From Congeria kusceri (taxonomy: Eukaryota > Mollusca > Bivalvia > Myida > Dreissenidae), in the NCBI GenBank assembly GCA_027627225.1, contig CM051028.1, forward strand, positions 25,478,364 through 25,542,363: a stretch of 64,000 nucleotides of DNA, written 5' to 3'. Numbering within the stretch: position 1 is the first letter of the stretch; the number at the start of each line of letters is the position of its first letter. The notes under the pieces were generated by a model. It saw nothing but the letters and a program-made list of their open reading frames with translations. It was not told the origin of the DNA and did no database searches. A program made the translations under genes and the position numbers. Shown here in pieces: positions 1-11,000 of the stretch.

Positions 1-1005
1 AAGTCAAATACCAGTTTATACCAATTTATTGAAAGTAGGGTGTATAATTATGAGTTACGAGAATTTCTTTTGTAGAAATGACATGACAGACAGCTGACTT
101 CATTCAAATTTATGTTCCTTTAGATTTAAAAAAAAAACACGAATAATTCACTTTATTTTAGTTTCTTTTCTCGCCAACAGTCTTTCTACGCTGTCAGCGT
201 TTTGCTGTGCTTAGCAGTGAAAGGCATAAACCAGAAATTAAAACTATTGGGTTAAGTGTGTCGGTTGAAATTAAGAAATACTTTGCCGTTCAGTTTTGTT
301 TAAAACAGTGTATTAAAATGGCAAGTGCCTTTCTAAACTTGTTCGTACTCAGTAAGGCTAAAAAAATTAATGAATTGTTTCTTGGGCACTTTTTCCAAAA
401 GATCAGGAGGGACGGCGAATTTATTTTATTTTTTGTAGTTTTTTTTTTCTCCTCCTCTTTTCTATTGGCACTATATAATAGCTTATTAAAACAAGTAAAT
501 ACGTACAGATTAAAGACAATTTTTAAATTTTAATAACAACATAAGCATATCCTTTTTTTATAAAATTCTAAAAATAGATTTATTAATCACAAACGGTCAT
601 TTATGCAAGCTGACGTGAAAAGACAATCAATTTGAATGTTCATAATTAACATATTAATTGCCTTCAAATTGATATGCCATCAGCATTAAAGTACTTCTAT
701 TTATAGAATTTAACGTTTCGTAACTCATTTTGTTATAACTGTCAAAAATAGGAATTATTTTTGCAATGAATCACCAATAATTTTCGGAATGAAAAATAAA
801 AACTTGTCAATGCAGCTGGCATTTTCGTTTGTTTCCATAGGACTTATATTGACACAGATTTTCTTCAAAATGTATGGAATGCTATTACACAAGCAAAAGC
901 ATCTACGAAACAAAAGTTTAAATCAACAAAAAGACGATATTTATAATGGTTCCCAATCCAATATCACTTTTTTTCAAAATTTACACAGTATTTCACAATT
1001 TGTGT
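1..1005. other. AT-rich intergenic DNA, no supported gene
   Basis: No convincing gene is seen. Short open frames at 207-533 and 789-1025 have low-complexity, hydrophobic or lysine-rich translations typical of AT-rich noise. An ATG at 318 followed by a GTAAGG donor-like site near 351 could be a first exon, but nothing else supports it. Confidence 0.5.
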
Positions 1006-2018
1006 ATAGAGTAACTCGCCCTTAAAGTCGATTTTGCCCCAGAGTCGAACATTTTGTTCTTTGTATTTTGTAACGATGGGCGTAGTTTGACATGTTTTGA
1101 GACATTTTTAAGAAATTTTATCGTTTTTACTAAAAGTTAAAATATCAGTCTAATTATGACGTCATCAACAATGTTCTCACGATAAACTTATAACTCCGTT
1201 TGGCGAGAAATTCTGAATTTTCCATTAGGATTTACCATGATACCATCGGCATTTCGACCAGATGCATTTTGCGGCATTCACTAAGGACTAAATATTGAAA
1301 ACATTAATTTAATCCTCAATTATAAATGGCAGTTTTCAGTGTTTCGTTCTATTTATTAGAGTTCTCAATTAAATCGGTGTAATAAGTCAATTAGCCCTTG
1401 AGACGAACACAGTTCGCCGTTATGACAAACAGGGGTTTAACTCCTGGCATATGCATACTTGATGGGAAATAACCACATATCTATGTCATTTATCATGATT
1501 TGATCTATAAAGGATCACCTACTTCACTTACAACAAGTAGCACAAACTATTCTCTTTTTTTTAACGTATTTTTCTGTCTCCCGACCAGTGCTAAATACAG
1601 TAATTTTGTTGTGATGTTCGAAAAGACGCTAGAAGTGCCCATGTAATTCGTCGTCTTTGTAAACACTTATTTGTCAGCATTTCGACAAAGTAATTATTTG
1701 TAAGTTCTACATAGGACTCTAGATGTGATTGTATGCATTTTATTGAGTATAGGCAATGAATAATCCAATTAATGTTATGGACAAACTTGTGTTTAACTTA
1801 GGGGCGAATGTGTTCAACTCAAGGGCGAAATCAGTGGGTATTGTTATTCAACTATTATTCAAAGCAAATAAGCCGAGAACCAAACAATTTGTCTAAAAAC
1901 AGAGTCATACGATATGGTGCGTATGGCCTGCACCAGCTGAGTCCCGGCTTTGAACAATGAGCATTTAAATGAAGATGCATAGCGTTGACCCGTTCGACTT
2001 AAGGGCGAGTTACCCTAT
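1006..2018. mobile_element. ~1-kb inverted-repeat element, non-autonomous DNA transposon candidate
   Basis: The two ends are inverted copies. The left end reads ATAGAGTAACTCGCCCTTAA and the reverse complement of the right end reads ATAGGGTAACTCGCCCTTAA; the match continues into GTCGA. Pieces of the same motif (GGGCGA, TTCGAC or its complement) recur inside near 1395 and 1800-1830. No ORF of transposase size is present, so this would be non-autonomous. Superfamily and target duplication could not be assigned. Confidence 0.5.
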
Positions 2019-2715
2019 CCTATTAATATAATTAAATCAGACAGGAAGAAAGTTACTGGAAATACCGAAATCTCCACCGGGTTACTCTTCTTCCGCTATG
2101 TTAAAATGCGGACTCGTTTAATTTTAAGCCGAAGTTCAAGGGATCAAATTCAATGCATCGTAATTTAAGTAAAAGTTCTTATGAACGTTTATGGTGTTAA
2201 TTCGTCCGAAATCTGTTTCTTATTTACGAAAAGCACTTGGTACGAACGGAATATACTATAATGTACATGCTTGTTTACTCCAGAGTCATCACCATTTATC
2301 GCATACAGAATATAGACGATAGCAAGTTACCAAAATGTTAAAGAAGTTCGCAACAATTTTCTTCAATTTTTTTCCAACGACAGTTTTTCTTAAAACTTGG
2401 CACAAACATGCATCAATGTATCCTAAAACTAAAACTTAACAAGAAATGTCTTTAAAAAAGACAATCGACGTTGACATTAATATTGAGATATCACTTTCAC
2501 CCTAAACAAGAGGGCCAAGATGATCGGTTACGTGGCTTCTCGGACCCCAGATTTTTCGGTCCAAAAGGCGACCTCTCGAACCCCAGAATTTTTTAGCAGC
2601 ATAAAAAAACTTGTCAGATCCCAAAACTAATGTGTGATTATTTCAAAATTATTAATATTTGTATGGTGAATAAACCAATCATACCGCCCCATGTTTTCAC
2701 CAGTGATACATGAAT
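2019..2715. other. Intergenic with decayed repeat fragments
   Basis: Nothing coding is seen. At 2320-2470 there is a fragment related to the ~387-bp repeat at 12.6-13.6 kb, sharing 'cgacagtttttcttaaaa' and 'catcaatgtat'. Near 2500 'aacaagagggccaagatg' matches the start of the Helentron-like element at 34781. Confidence 0.45.
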
Positions 2716-2843
2716 TGTTGGATTGTAATTTGATACCTCTGCATGCTTGAGCTACCTGCGCGTAGCAGCCTGGTCATTCGGCGACTTGCTTGTGTAGAAT
2801 AAACATCGTAAACACTGCAGAGTATTTCTTCTTTAATACAACA
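2716..2843 (+). repeat. 5' LTR of Ty3 element 1
   Basis: 128-bp direct repeat, identical to 6874-7001, beginning TGTTGG and ending TACAACA. An AATAAA polyadenylation signal lies at 2798-2803. Flanked outside by TGAAT. Confidence 0.95.
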
Positions 2844-2854
2844 TGGTGGCAGCG
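2844..2854 (+). promoter_or_regulatory. Primer-binding site, tRNA-Leu type
   Basis: TGGTGGCAGCG starts at the first base after the LTR. It is complementary to the CCA end of the leucine tRNA class whose acceptor ends CGCTGCCA (AAG/UAG isoacceptors in animals). The match stops after 11 nt. The tRNA assignment is from memory of tRNA sequences. Confidence 0.65.
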
Positions 2855-2906
2855 TGTCAGTGAACCCAAATTTAACCGGAATTAAATATACAGGTTGGAC
2901 AGTAAC

Positions 2907-5900
2907 ATGGCGAATTTTAATTTTACTCATCCAGAGAATTTCCAGTTCAATAAACCAGAACAATGGGAAAAATGGTTCAAAAGATTCGAACGTTTTCGCA
3001 GCGCATCGGGATTGCTAGAAAAATCTGAAGACGTACAGGTTAATACTCTATTATACTCAATGGGGCCGGAATCGGAAGAAATATTTTCGTCATTTGGTCT
3101 GAACGAGGAAGAAAGCAAATCGTGGGAGACAGTGTCTCGGCGATTTATGCAGTATTTCGTGCCAAAGAAAAATGTAATATTCGAAAGAGCAAAATTCAAC
3201 AGCAGAGTGCAAAATGAACAGGAAAATGTGGATGCCTTTATAACAGACTTGTTTCATCTGGCAGAAAACTGTACATTTCAAGGGTTACACGACGAACTCA
3301 TCCGAGACAGGATTGTCGTAGGGCTACGAGACCACAAGTTGTCGGAGAAACTACAGTTAGACAAGGACCTTACGCTGGAAAAGGCGATAAATGAGGCCCG
3401 ACAACGTGAAACCGTAAGAGCCCAACAGTCGGTGCTACGAGGAGAAAAAAAGTGTTCAGATGAACAGGTCGAGAGTGTACAAAAAGGGAGGAGCAGTCGC
3501 CAGAATCAGGGAGCACGGGCTGAGCAGACGGCAACAAAGGGCCGACGCCAGCAAGACAGTAGCTCAGGGTGCCAGCATTGCGGCACAAGACCCGACCATC
3601 CAAGGGCACGTTGTCCGGCGAGAGACAGCACGTGTCACCACTGTAAGAAGTTGGGGCATTTTAAGAAGAAATGCAGGTCACGTCTTACGGAAATCACTGG
3701 AGACGGGGACGGTGACAGTGGCTTCCTAGGCACCGTGAAGGCCAAGGAATCAAAGGCGTGGACAACAACTCTTAAGGTCAACGAGGTGCGGATGACATTT
3801 AAAATCGACACGGGAGCTGACGTCACGGTGATACCGGAACACCACTTCAAACGTCTGAAGACAACGGACTTATGCAAGACAGACAAAAAACTGTTTGGGG
3901 CAGGAGAAACACCGTTAAAAGTAGTTGGACAATTTGAATGTGTTATAGAATCCCAAGACAAAATGTGTATCTCTCAGATTTATGTTGTTAGGGGGCTGAA
4001 ACATGCGCTCCTGGGTCGACCGGACATCACGGAACTCTCCCTCATCAAGGTAAATAATTTCAAAAACATTTCATCCGTCGATGATACCTCGTATGACCAA
4101 ATTCGGGATACATTTCCTAATCTATTTAACGGGCTAGGGGAAACTGATTGGACGTACACAATTAAATTAAGCGATGATGCGCGCCCGTATTCTGTCTCAA
4201 CCCCGCGACGAATCCCTGTCCCGTTAATGGAGAAGGTGAAGGCCGAACTGGATGTCATGGAAAGGAGAGGCGTTATTTCCAAGGTTCAAGAACCTACGGA
4301 ATGGTGCTCTCCTATGGTTATTGCTCCCAAATCAAACGGGCAGATACGGATCTGTGTTGATTTATCGAAGCTAAACGCGTCGGTTAAACGCGAACGATAT
4401 CAATTGCCTTCCGTTGACGAATCTCTGGCGAAATTAGCGGGTGGTCGATACTTTTCAAAAATTGACGCGTGTCAGGGGTTTTGGCAAATAAAACTTGCGG
4501 AAGAGTCACGCCATCTCACTACATTCATTACACCATTTGCAAGATACTGGTTTAATGTGGTTCCTTTTGGTATCTGCTCCGCCCCCGAATATTTCCAAAG
4601 TAAAATGTCCGAATTGTTGAACGGAATGCCAGGGGTCATCTGCAAGATGGATGATGTGCTAATTTGGGGCAGCACAAAGGCCGAGCATGACGAAAGATTG
4701 TGTAATACGCTCAAATTAATCGAACAAGCGGGCGTTACTCTTAACAGGCAAAAGTGTGAATTTGGCAAAACGCGCCTAACTTTCCTAGGTCACGTGGTGG
4801 GCGCGGGCACAATAGAGGCTGACCCGGTCAAGATCCAGGCAATTAAGGAAATGCCGACGCCACAGAATGTATCTGATGTCCGCCGATTTCTAGGCATGTG
4901 CAATCAATTGTCAAAATTTTCACCCAAGCTTGCGGAAATATCGCAGCCATTAAGAGAGTTGTTGAAAGGAAACAACTCATGGGTTTGGGGCGCACCTCAA
5001 GATCACGCGTTCGAACAAATCAAACTGGAACTCAGTTCTCCAGACGCTCTTGCGCAATACGATCCTACACGAGAAACGCTCGTTTCCGCAGACAGCTCTT
5101 CGTATGGGCTAGGCGGGGTTTTACGACAAAAACACGACGGTACTTGGAAACCAGTCGCGTTTGCATCGCGTTCCTTAAATGAAACAGAGAAGCGATATGC
5201 CCAGATTGAAAAGGAATGTCTGGCATTGACATGGATTTGCGAAAAATTCCAAAATTACCTAATCGGGTCAAGGTTTGTCTTAGAAACGGATCATAAACCG
5301 TTAGTACCACTGTTAAGTACTAAAGATCTGACCGATTTGTCACCTAGAATACAAAGATTTCGCATGAGATTAATGCGATATGATTTCAGCATCGTTTACA
5401 CAATGGGTAGCAAACTCGTTACTGCCGATTGTTTGTCCCGTGCGCCACGGGTCGCGACGTCCGATACGGAAAGCGAAGAATTGTTAGCGGACTCAGACGC
5501 ATTTGTCCAGATGGTAACAGGTGGTTTGCCAGCAAGCGCTAACCGACTGGAACAAATCAAATCGAAGTATGGTCAGGATGCGGTATGTTCTCAATTAGTT
5601 AAATTCTGCAAACAGGGTTGGCCTGAGAAATCCGCACTCAAAGGTCAAATTCAACGGTACTGGGAATACCGTGGGGAGATAACCTTACAGAAGGGTTTGT
5701 TACTGAAGGGAACACGGCTAATTATCCCGGAAGTACTTCAATCTGAGATGATTGATAGGGTTCATGAAGGTCACCAGGGCATTTCAAAGTGTAGGGAGCG
5801 TGCGAAACAATCCATCTGGTGGGTCGGACTAAGTACATCGCTGGAAAATGCCGTGCGATCATGTCAAAAGTGCATTGAAAACGCGTGCGATCAGGCGGAA

Positions 5901-6809
5901 CCGTTAATGCCAATCGAATTTCCCGATCGTCCTTTTCAGCGAGTAGCAACTGACCTGTTTGATTTCAAAGGACATCCCTATATATTAGTGGTGGACTACT
6001 TTTCGCGATATATCGAGATTGCAAAAATGTCGAACACCAGTTCCGAGACAGTAATAAATCATATGAAGTCAATATTCGCGAGACATGGGATCCCGGAAGT
6101 GGTTATGTCCGACAATGGGCCGTGTTATAGTTCGGCTGTTTTCAAACAATTCAGTCAAACGTACGGATTTGAGCATCGGACAAGTAGTCCGAAATTTCCC
6201 CAGAGCAATGGACTAGCAGAGCGTGCTGTTAGAACGATAAAAGACATGTTAAAGAAGGCCGACGATCCGTATTTAGGGCTTCTCTCCTACAGAACTACAC
6301 CATTGCATAATGGTTATAGTCCCGCAGAGCTACTAATGGGTAGGAAACTGCAATCACCAATACCTGTCAAACCGGAAACATTGCGTCCTAAATGGCCGAA
6401 CTTTAGAAATGTCAGTCAATTTGAAAAAGAAAACAAAAAGAAACAAAAACGAGATTTTGACTCGCGGCACAATGCTAAACCGAAACGAAATCTTCCAAAT
6501 CGCTCACGTGTGTTTATTAAGGATCAAAAGAAATACGGTATTGTCGAGTCGAACGCTGGATTCCCGAGGTCATACAGGGTTCGTACTGACGACGGGGTGA
6601 TACGCCGAAATAGGCGCCATTTACTAAGTACACCAATGATGGAATCAGATGATCTGAGCGACTGTGAAAATAATTCAGGAAACCAGCTTGTAGAAGACAG
6701 CGATACAACTGTGTTCAAAAGGTCACCCCAGGAGCGAAAGGATAATTTGGATCATTATATTACACGCTCTGGCAGGGTGTCAAAACCCCCAGAAAGATTA
6801 ACTATGTAA
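2907..6809 (+). CDS. Gag-Pol polyprotein of Ty3/Gypsy element 1
   Basis: Intact 1300-residue ORF counted from the first ATG (2907); the frame is open a little further upstream but without an ATG. Order of domains: Gag (roughly residues 1-220), two zinc knuckles (an atypical CX2CX5HX4C near 222-236 and a CCHC, CHHCKKLGHFKKKC, at 243-256), aspartic protease with DTGAD at ~301-305, reverse transcriptase with KMDD at ~580-583 in place of the usual YxDD, RNase H (TDHKPL near 794), then integrase with an HHCC zinc finger (~950-990) and a DDE core (TDLFDF, SDNGPC, GLAERA near 1014, 1069 and 1103). The order RT-RNaseH-INT places it in Ty3/Gypsy, not Copia. Gag and Pol share one frame, so no frameshift is needed. 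There is no envelope ORF. No internal stop or frameshift is seen. Confidence 0.96.
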   Translation: MANFNFTHPENFQFNKPEQWEKWFKRFERFRSASGLLEKSEDVQVNTLLYSMGPESEEIFSSFGLNEEESKSWETVSRRFMQYFVPKKNVIFERAKFNSRVQNEQENVDAFITDLFHLAENCTFQGLHDELIRDRIVVGLRDHKLSEKLQLDKDLTLEKAINEARQRETVRAQQSVLRGEKKCSDEQVESVQKGRSSRQNQGARAEQTATKGRRQQDSSSGCQHCGTRPDHPRARCPARDSTCHHCKKLGHFKKKCRSRLTEITGDGDGDSGFLGTVKAKESKAWTTTLKVNEVRMTFKIDTGADVTVIPEHHFKRLKTTDLCKTDKKLFGAGETPLKVVGQFECVIESQDKMCISQIYVVRGLKHALLGRPDITELSLIKVNNFKNISSVDDTSYDQIRDTFPNLFNGLGETDWTYTIKLSDDARPYSVSTPRRIPVPLMEKVKAELDVMERRGVISKVQEPTEWCSPMVIAPKSNGQIRICVDLSKLNASVKRERYQLPSVDESLAKLAGGRYFSKIDACQGFWQIKLAEESRHLTTFITPFARYWFNVVPFGICSAPEYFQSKMSELLNGMPGVICKMDDVLIWGSTKAEHDERLCNTLKLIEQAGVTLNRQKCEFGKTRLTFLGHVVGAGTIEADPVKIQAIKEMPTPQNVSDVRRFLGMCNQLSKFSPKLAEISQPLRELLKGNNSWVWGAPQDHAFEQIKLELSSPDALAQYDPTRETLVSADSSSYGLGGVLRQKHDGTWKPVAFASRSLNETEKRYAQIEKECLALTWICEKFQNYLIGSRFVLETDHKPLVPLLSTKDLTDLSPRIQRFRMRLMRYDFSIVYTMGSKLVTADCLSRAPRVATSDTESEELLADSDAFVQMVTGGLPASANRLEQIKSKYGQDAVCSQLVKFCKQGWPEKSALKGQIQRYWEYRGEITLQKGLLLKGTRLIIPEVLQSEMIDRVHEGHQGISKCRERAKQSIWWVGLSTSLENAVRSCQKCIENACDQAEPLMPIEFPDRPFQRVATDLFDFKGHPYILVVDYFSRYIEIAKMSNTSSETVINHMKSIFARHGIPEVVMSDNGPCYSSAVFKQFSQTYGFEHRTSSPKFPQSNGLAERAVRTIKDMLKKADDPYLGLLSYRTTPLHNGYSPAELLMGRKLQSPIPVKPETLRPKWPNFRNVSQFEKENKKKQKRDFDSRHNAKPKRNLPNRSRVFIKDQKKYGIVESNAGFPRSYRVRTDDGVIRRNRRHLLSTPMMESDDLSDCENNSGNQLVEDSDTTVFKRSPQERKDNLDHYITRSGRVSKPPERLTM

Positions 6810-6863
6810 AGCTTATCTCCAACGATTCTATCAATAAACAGTCAACATATATCTGCATATCTT

Positions 6864-6873
6864 GAAAGGGAGA
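6864..6873 (+). promoter_or_regulatory. Polypurine tract of element 1
   Basis: GAAAGGGAGA lies directly against the 3' LTR, the position expected for the plus-strand DNA primer. Confidence 0.8.
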
Positions 6874-7001
6874 TGTTGGATTGTAATTTGATACCTCTGC
6901 ATGCTTGAGCTACCTGCGCGTAGCAGCCTGGTCATTCGGCGACTTGCTTGTGTAGAATAAACATCGTAAACACTGCAGAGTATTTCTTCTTTAATACAAC
7001 A
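6874..7001 (+). repeat. 3' LTR of Ty3 element 1
   Basis: Identical to the 5' LTR over all 128 bp and followed by the TGAAT target duplication. Confidence 0.95.
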
Positions 7002-7689
7002 TGAATAACCTAAATAATTTACGTTAACGTCATTATTACATAATGTGTCAGCCAAATTTAACAAATTAACGATGTACGAAAATAATTGTAATATACCCTA
7101 CCTTCATCCTGGAAGTTATCTATGCATAATACATACATATTTCGAAGTCAATTAATCATTTAGACTGTGTACTAGTATCCTAATGAAAAGCAATCTTCAG
7201 AGAACATTCAGCGCATTTAAAATAATGATGACATTTTGGATAACACAAACATAAAATTTCATTAGACTATGGCGATTTAAAATTATATTCGGTAGGAATA
7301 TGATGTATCAAGGGTTTCTGTGTATAATTGGTATTGCAAATAATGTATTAATGCTACGCAAATTAAGTAAAAGTAACACGAATAACCTTTCGACGTATTC
7401 CGATACTTATTTCACCACATGGTATTTATTGAAAGATATAGATCTTTTTATAGGTTGATTAACATCTACTGGAGAACTTGATAGAAATGTGCAATTCTAT
7501 TATATTCTTAATAGAACGAAGCCGCCATTCAATTTCATAATAACATGCACAGTAAGTTTATAAACATAAATTCCTTATTTATTGAAATATTCGCTCTTAT
7601 GATTCTCTGGGCGCTAATTATATTGTAACAGCTATTCACCGGCAGCTAAACGCGCGCTATTTTTAGAATGATCATGAGTGAATTGAACT
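7002..7689. other. Spacer between the two retrotransposons
   Basis: 688 bp of AT-rich sequence with no ORF, RNA gene or clear repeat recognised. It starts with the TGAAT duplication of element 1 and ends with the GAACT duplication of element 2. Confidence 0.6.
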
Positions 7690-7877
7690 TGTTATATTGT
7701 GTCTGTGATTTGTACAAATGTACTATATTCTAGATTGAAGACAATCAAGTCAACATAACACGAGCGTGTTCTTTCTACGAAGTTTATTCTAAGACTGCTG
7801 ATAAGACCTGTGGCTAGCGCCGGGTAGTGTTCACGCATGCGCATAGAGATAAACATGCACGTGGTCCATATATTACA
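7690..7877 (-). repeat. 3' LTR of Ty3 element 2
   Basis: 188-bp repeat identical to 12079-12266. On the minus strand it starts TGTAATAT and ends ATATAACA. TTTATT at 7783-7788 is a minus-strand AATAAA signal. Confidence 0.95.
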
Positions 7878-7893
7878 TCCTCCTCTCTTTCAG
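7878..7893 (-). promoter_or_regulatory. Polypurine tract of element 2
   Basis: On the minus strand CTGAAAGAGAGGAGGA abuts the 3' LTR. Confidence 0.8.
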
Positions 7894-8057
7894 AAGAAAA
7901 GATACTACATTGTAAAATTAACAATCAATACAATGTGTTTCATACATTTCCAATACCACAATGAAGTTATTTAAAATAATATTAATATTGATAAAATGTT
8001 CGAAATGTTGCTCGTGTCCGTTATCAGCCTATCACTAACTTTGGTGTTTATTTACAG

Positions 8058-11000
8058 TTATTTACATATCCACTGATCACCACTGTATATTTTGCTTGGC
8101 TTCACAACTCTACCTGATCGTGTCTGATAAGGGCTATTTACAGGTGATGCTGAACTGTTGACTTGACCTGGGTCATTGCTGGGTTGAGTGGTACAGGGGG
8201 CTACAAATGGGGAATTCTGTGCCAAGATGTTCGGCTCGAAATCAGTGATTTCAGGAAAGCTCTCATTGGTTTTGCGTAACAGCCTACGATTACGACGATA
8301 AATTCCGCCGCTCCTAGTTTGCACTTCATAGGATCTTTCATTGTGACCCTTAGTGACTTTAGCTGGTAACCAAATTTTATCATGTTGCATTCGAACATAT
8401 TCATTGACTTTCAGTTTTGGCAATGGTTTTGTAGACCTATCGAAATATTGCTTTTGTTTCTCCTTTTCTCCATGTTTGTAAGTTTGAACTTGTTTTGTGT
8501 TAACCGTCTTAGGAGTCAGATATTTGTGAGTGACAGGTAGTACAGATCTAGTGCGTCTGCCCATAAGCAGTTGTGCAGGGGTGTATCCAGATTTTAGAGG
8601 GGTGTTCCTGTACTCAAGAATGCATAGGTATGGTTCTTGTCCGCTTTCGCGCGCTTTTTGCAGTAAGCGCTTTGCTGTTTTCACCGCGTTTTCTGCTAGG
8701 CCATTCGATTGTGGGTGGAGTGGACTGGAAAATATTTGTGTAAAATTCCATTCCCTTGCAAAGTTTTTCATTTGTTCTGATGTGTATTGACCTGCATTGT
8801 CGGACATCAGTCTGTCTGGAATGCCATGTCTAGCAAATTGACATTTGAGTTTTCTAACAACTGTCGAGCTTTTCATGTCAGGTAGATAGTCAATTTCAAA
8901 ATAATTACTGTATGAGTCGACCGTGATCAGGTAGTCTTTATTGTCAAGTGTGAATATGTCAGTCGAGACATATTGCCATGGTCGCTGTGGTACATCATGT
9001 GAGATCAATGGTTCTTTTTGATTGGACTCTCTGTACTTCTGACAAGTGCTACATTTCTGTACGAAGTCCGTAATTTGTTTTGACATACCTGGCCAAAACA
9101 ATGCCTGTTTCGCCCTGAGTATTGTTTTCTCAATACCCATGTGGCTGCTGTGAACCGATTGCACCATTTCCTGTCGGACCGGTTCGGGGATGATTATGGT
9201 TTGACCTCTCAAGATTAGATCATCAGCACAGGATAGGTCATCCCTGTGGTTCCAGAATTCTAGGATTGACCTGTTACATTGTGACCTGGTTTCTGGCCAT
9301 CCGTCCAAGATTGTGTTCTTTAACGTTTGCATCTGAGGGTCATTCTTTGTTGCTTCGCGAAGCAACTGAATTCGTCGGTCAGTTACGTTTAATGATTGCA
9401 TAACAGTGTGTACGTGTAGGTCAAGGCCCTCTAGGTTGAATGTACCTGTGATTGGCTGTCTGGAAAGTAAGTCACTGATGGGAACTTGTTTCCCGCTCAC
9501 GTGCTGTACGTCAAGGTCATATGCCTGCAACTGTAACATCATCCTTTGCAAACGGGGTGGGGCAATTGAAAGAGGCTTTTTCATGATTGCCGATAGAGGC
9601 TTATGATCAGAGTGTACGGTTACATGTCTGCCATAAATGTACTGATGGAAACGTTTGCATCCGAACAGTATAGCTAACATCTCGCGCTCTATGTTCGCAT
9701 AACCAGATTCTGTCTGGGTCAGTGTCTTTGACGCATAAGCGACTGGACGGCCATCTTGAAATAAGGCTGCGCCGACACCATGTTTTGATGCATCGCATTC
9801 AAGTAAAACCTGTTTTTTAGGGTCAAAGAATGTCAATACGGGACTCTGGGTAATAACCTGCTTCATTTTGTTGAGTGCGTCCGTCTGTGCGTGGTCCCAC
9901 ATAAATTTAACATCTTTCTTAAGTAACGATCGCATGGGACTCGTTACTTCAGCGAGGTTTGGGGCAAATTTCTGCAAGTAGTTTACCATGCCTAGTATGG
10001 TTTCCAGTTCCGTTCTGTTCTGGGGAATACCTAGCTTTGTGATCGCTTCGATTTTAGAAGGATCAGGCTTAAGTCCATCTGAGGTTATTACATGACCAAA
10101 GAATGTGACTTCTTGTGCAGCAATTGTACATTTGTCCGGATTAAACCGTATGCCATTTGCACGTGCTCTCTCGAGGCAACGTAACAAATTAATGTCATGT
10201 TCCTTTCTGGTCGTTCCTGTGATCAAGAGGTCGTCAACAAGCGTTGTCAAACCAGTCAATCCGGTAAACACTTGATCCATTTTGTTTTGAAATATGTCTG
10301 ACGACGCTGAAATTCCAAACGGAAGTCTTAGCCATTTGTATCGTCCGAAAACTGTACTGAATGTCGTCAATAATGATGACTCGTCGTCCAACGTAATACT
10401 CCAGTATGCATGTGTAATGTCTAGAGTACTGAAGTACTTAGCACCAGTCAGTTTCGACGTTATGTCGTCTAAGGTCGGCATTGCATAGTGTGGTCGTCGG
10501 ATAGCATCGTTTAATGCTTTGGGATCTAGGCAAATTCTCAAATTGCCTGTTTTGGGTTTCTCTACAATCACAATTGAGTTTACCCAGTCCGTAGGTTCGG
10601 TGACCTTCGCAATAATGCCGTCACGCTCTAAGCGCTGTAGTTCGCATTGTAACTTATCTTTAAGTGCTTCCGGTACTCGTCTAGGCGGGTTAATTACAGG
10701 TACTGCATTGGGCTTAACGTGCAATTTGCAAACACCTGGAATAGTTCCGACGCCTTGAAATAGGTCACTGTAGTCACTCAAGACTGACTCCTTATCTAAT
10801 GGGGTATTCCTGGTATTTTCCAAAGAATAGGTCAGTGTGATAAGACCTAAATCAACAGATGCTTGTAGGCTCAACAGAGGGGAAGCGTTACCGTCCACTA
10901 TGTAGCACAGTGATTCGGTAATCTTATCTTTATATCTCAATGTCAGTTTGACCATCCCTTTCACCGGGAGTGTGTTGCCAGTATATGAGGTTAATCGGCT

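Larger units (their letters stand above)
2716..7001 (+). mobile_element. Complete Ty3/Gypsy LTR retrotransposon (element 1)
   Basis: A 4286-bp element with everything needed for retrotransposition visible: two 128-bp LTRs that read identically base for base, a TGAAT target duplication on both sides (2711-2715 and 7002-7006), a primer-binding site directly after the 5' LTR, one open gag-pol ORF, and a purine tract directly before the 3' LTR. LTRs start TG and end CA. Identical LTRs mean essentially no substitutions since insertion, so the copy is very recent and may be active. The single fused ORF, very short LTRs and ~60-nt leader resemble the Mag/SURL/Steamer-type lineages of Ty3 elements in marine invertebrates; lineage is an inference. 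Confidence 0.95.

Noticed and set aside
207..533. 108-codon ORF near the left edge
   Set aside because: Poly-Phe/Lys low-complexity translation, no splice or start support.
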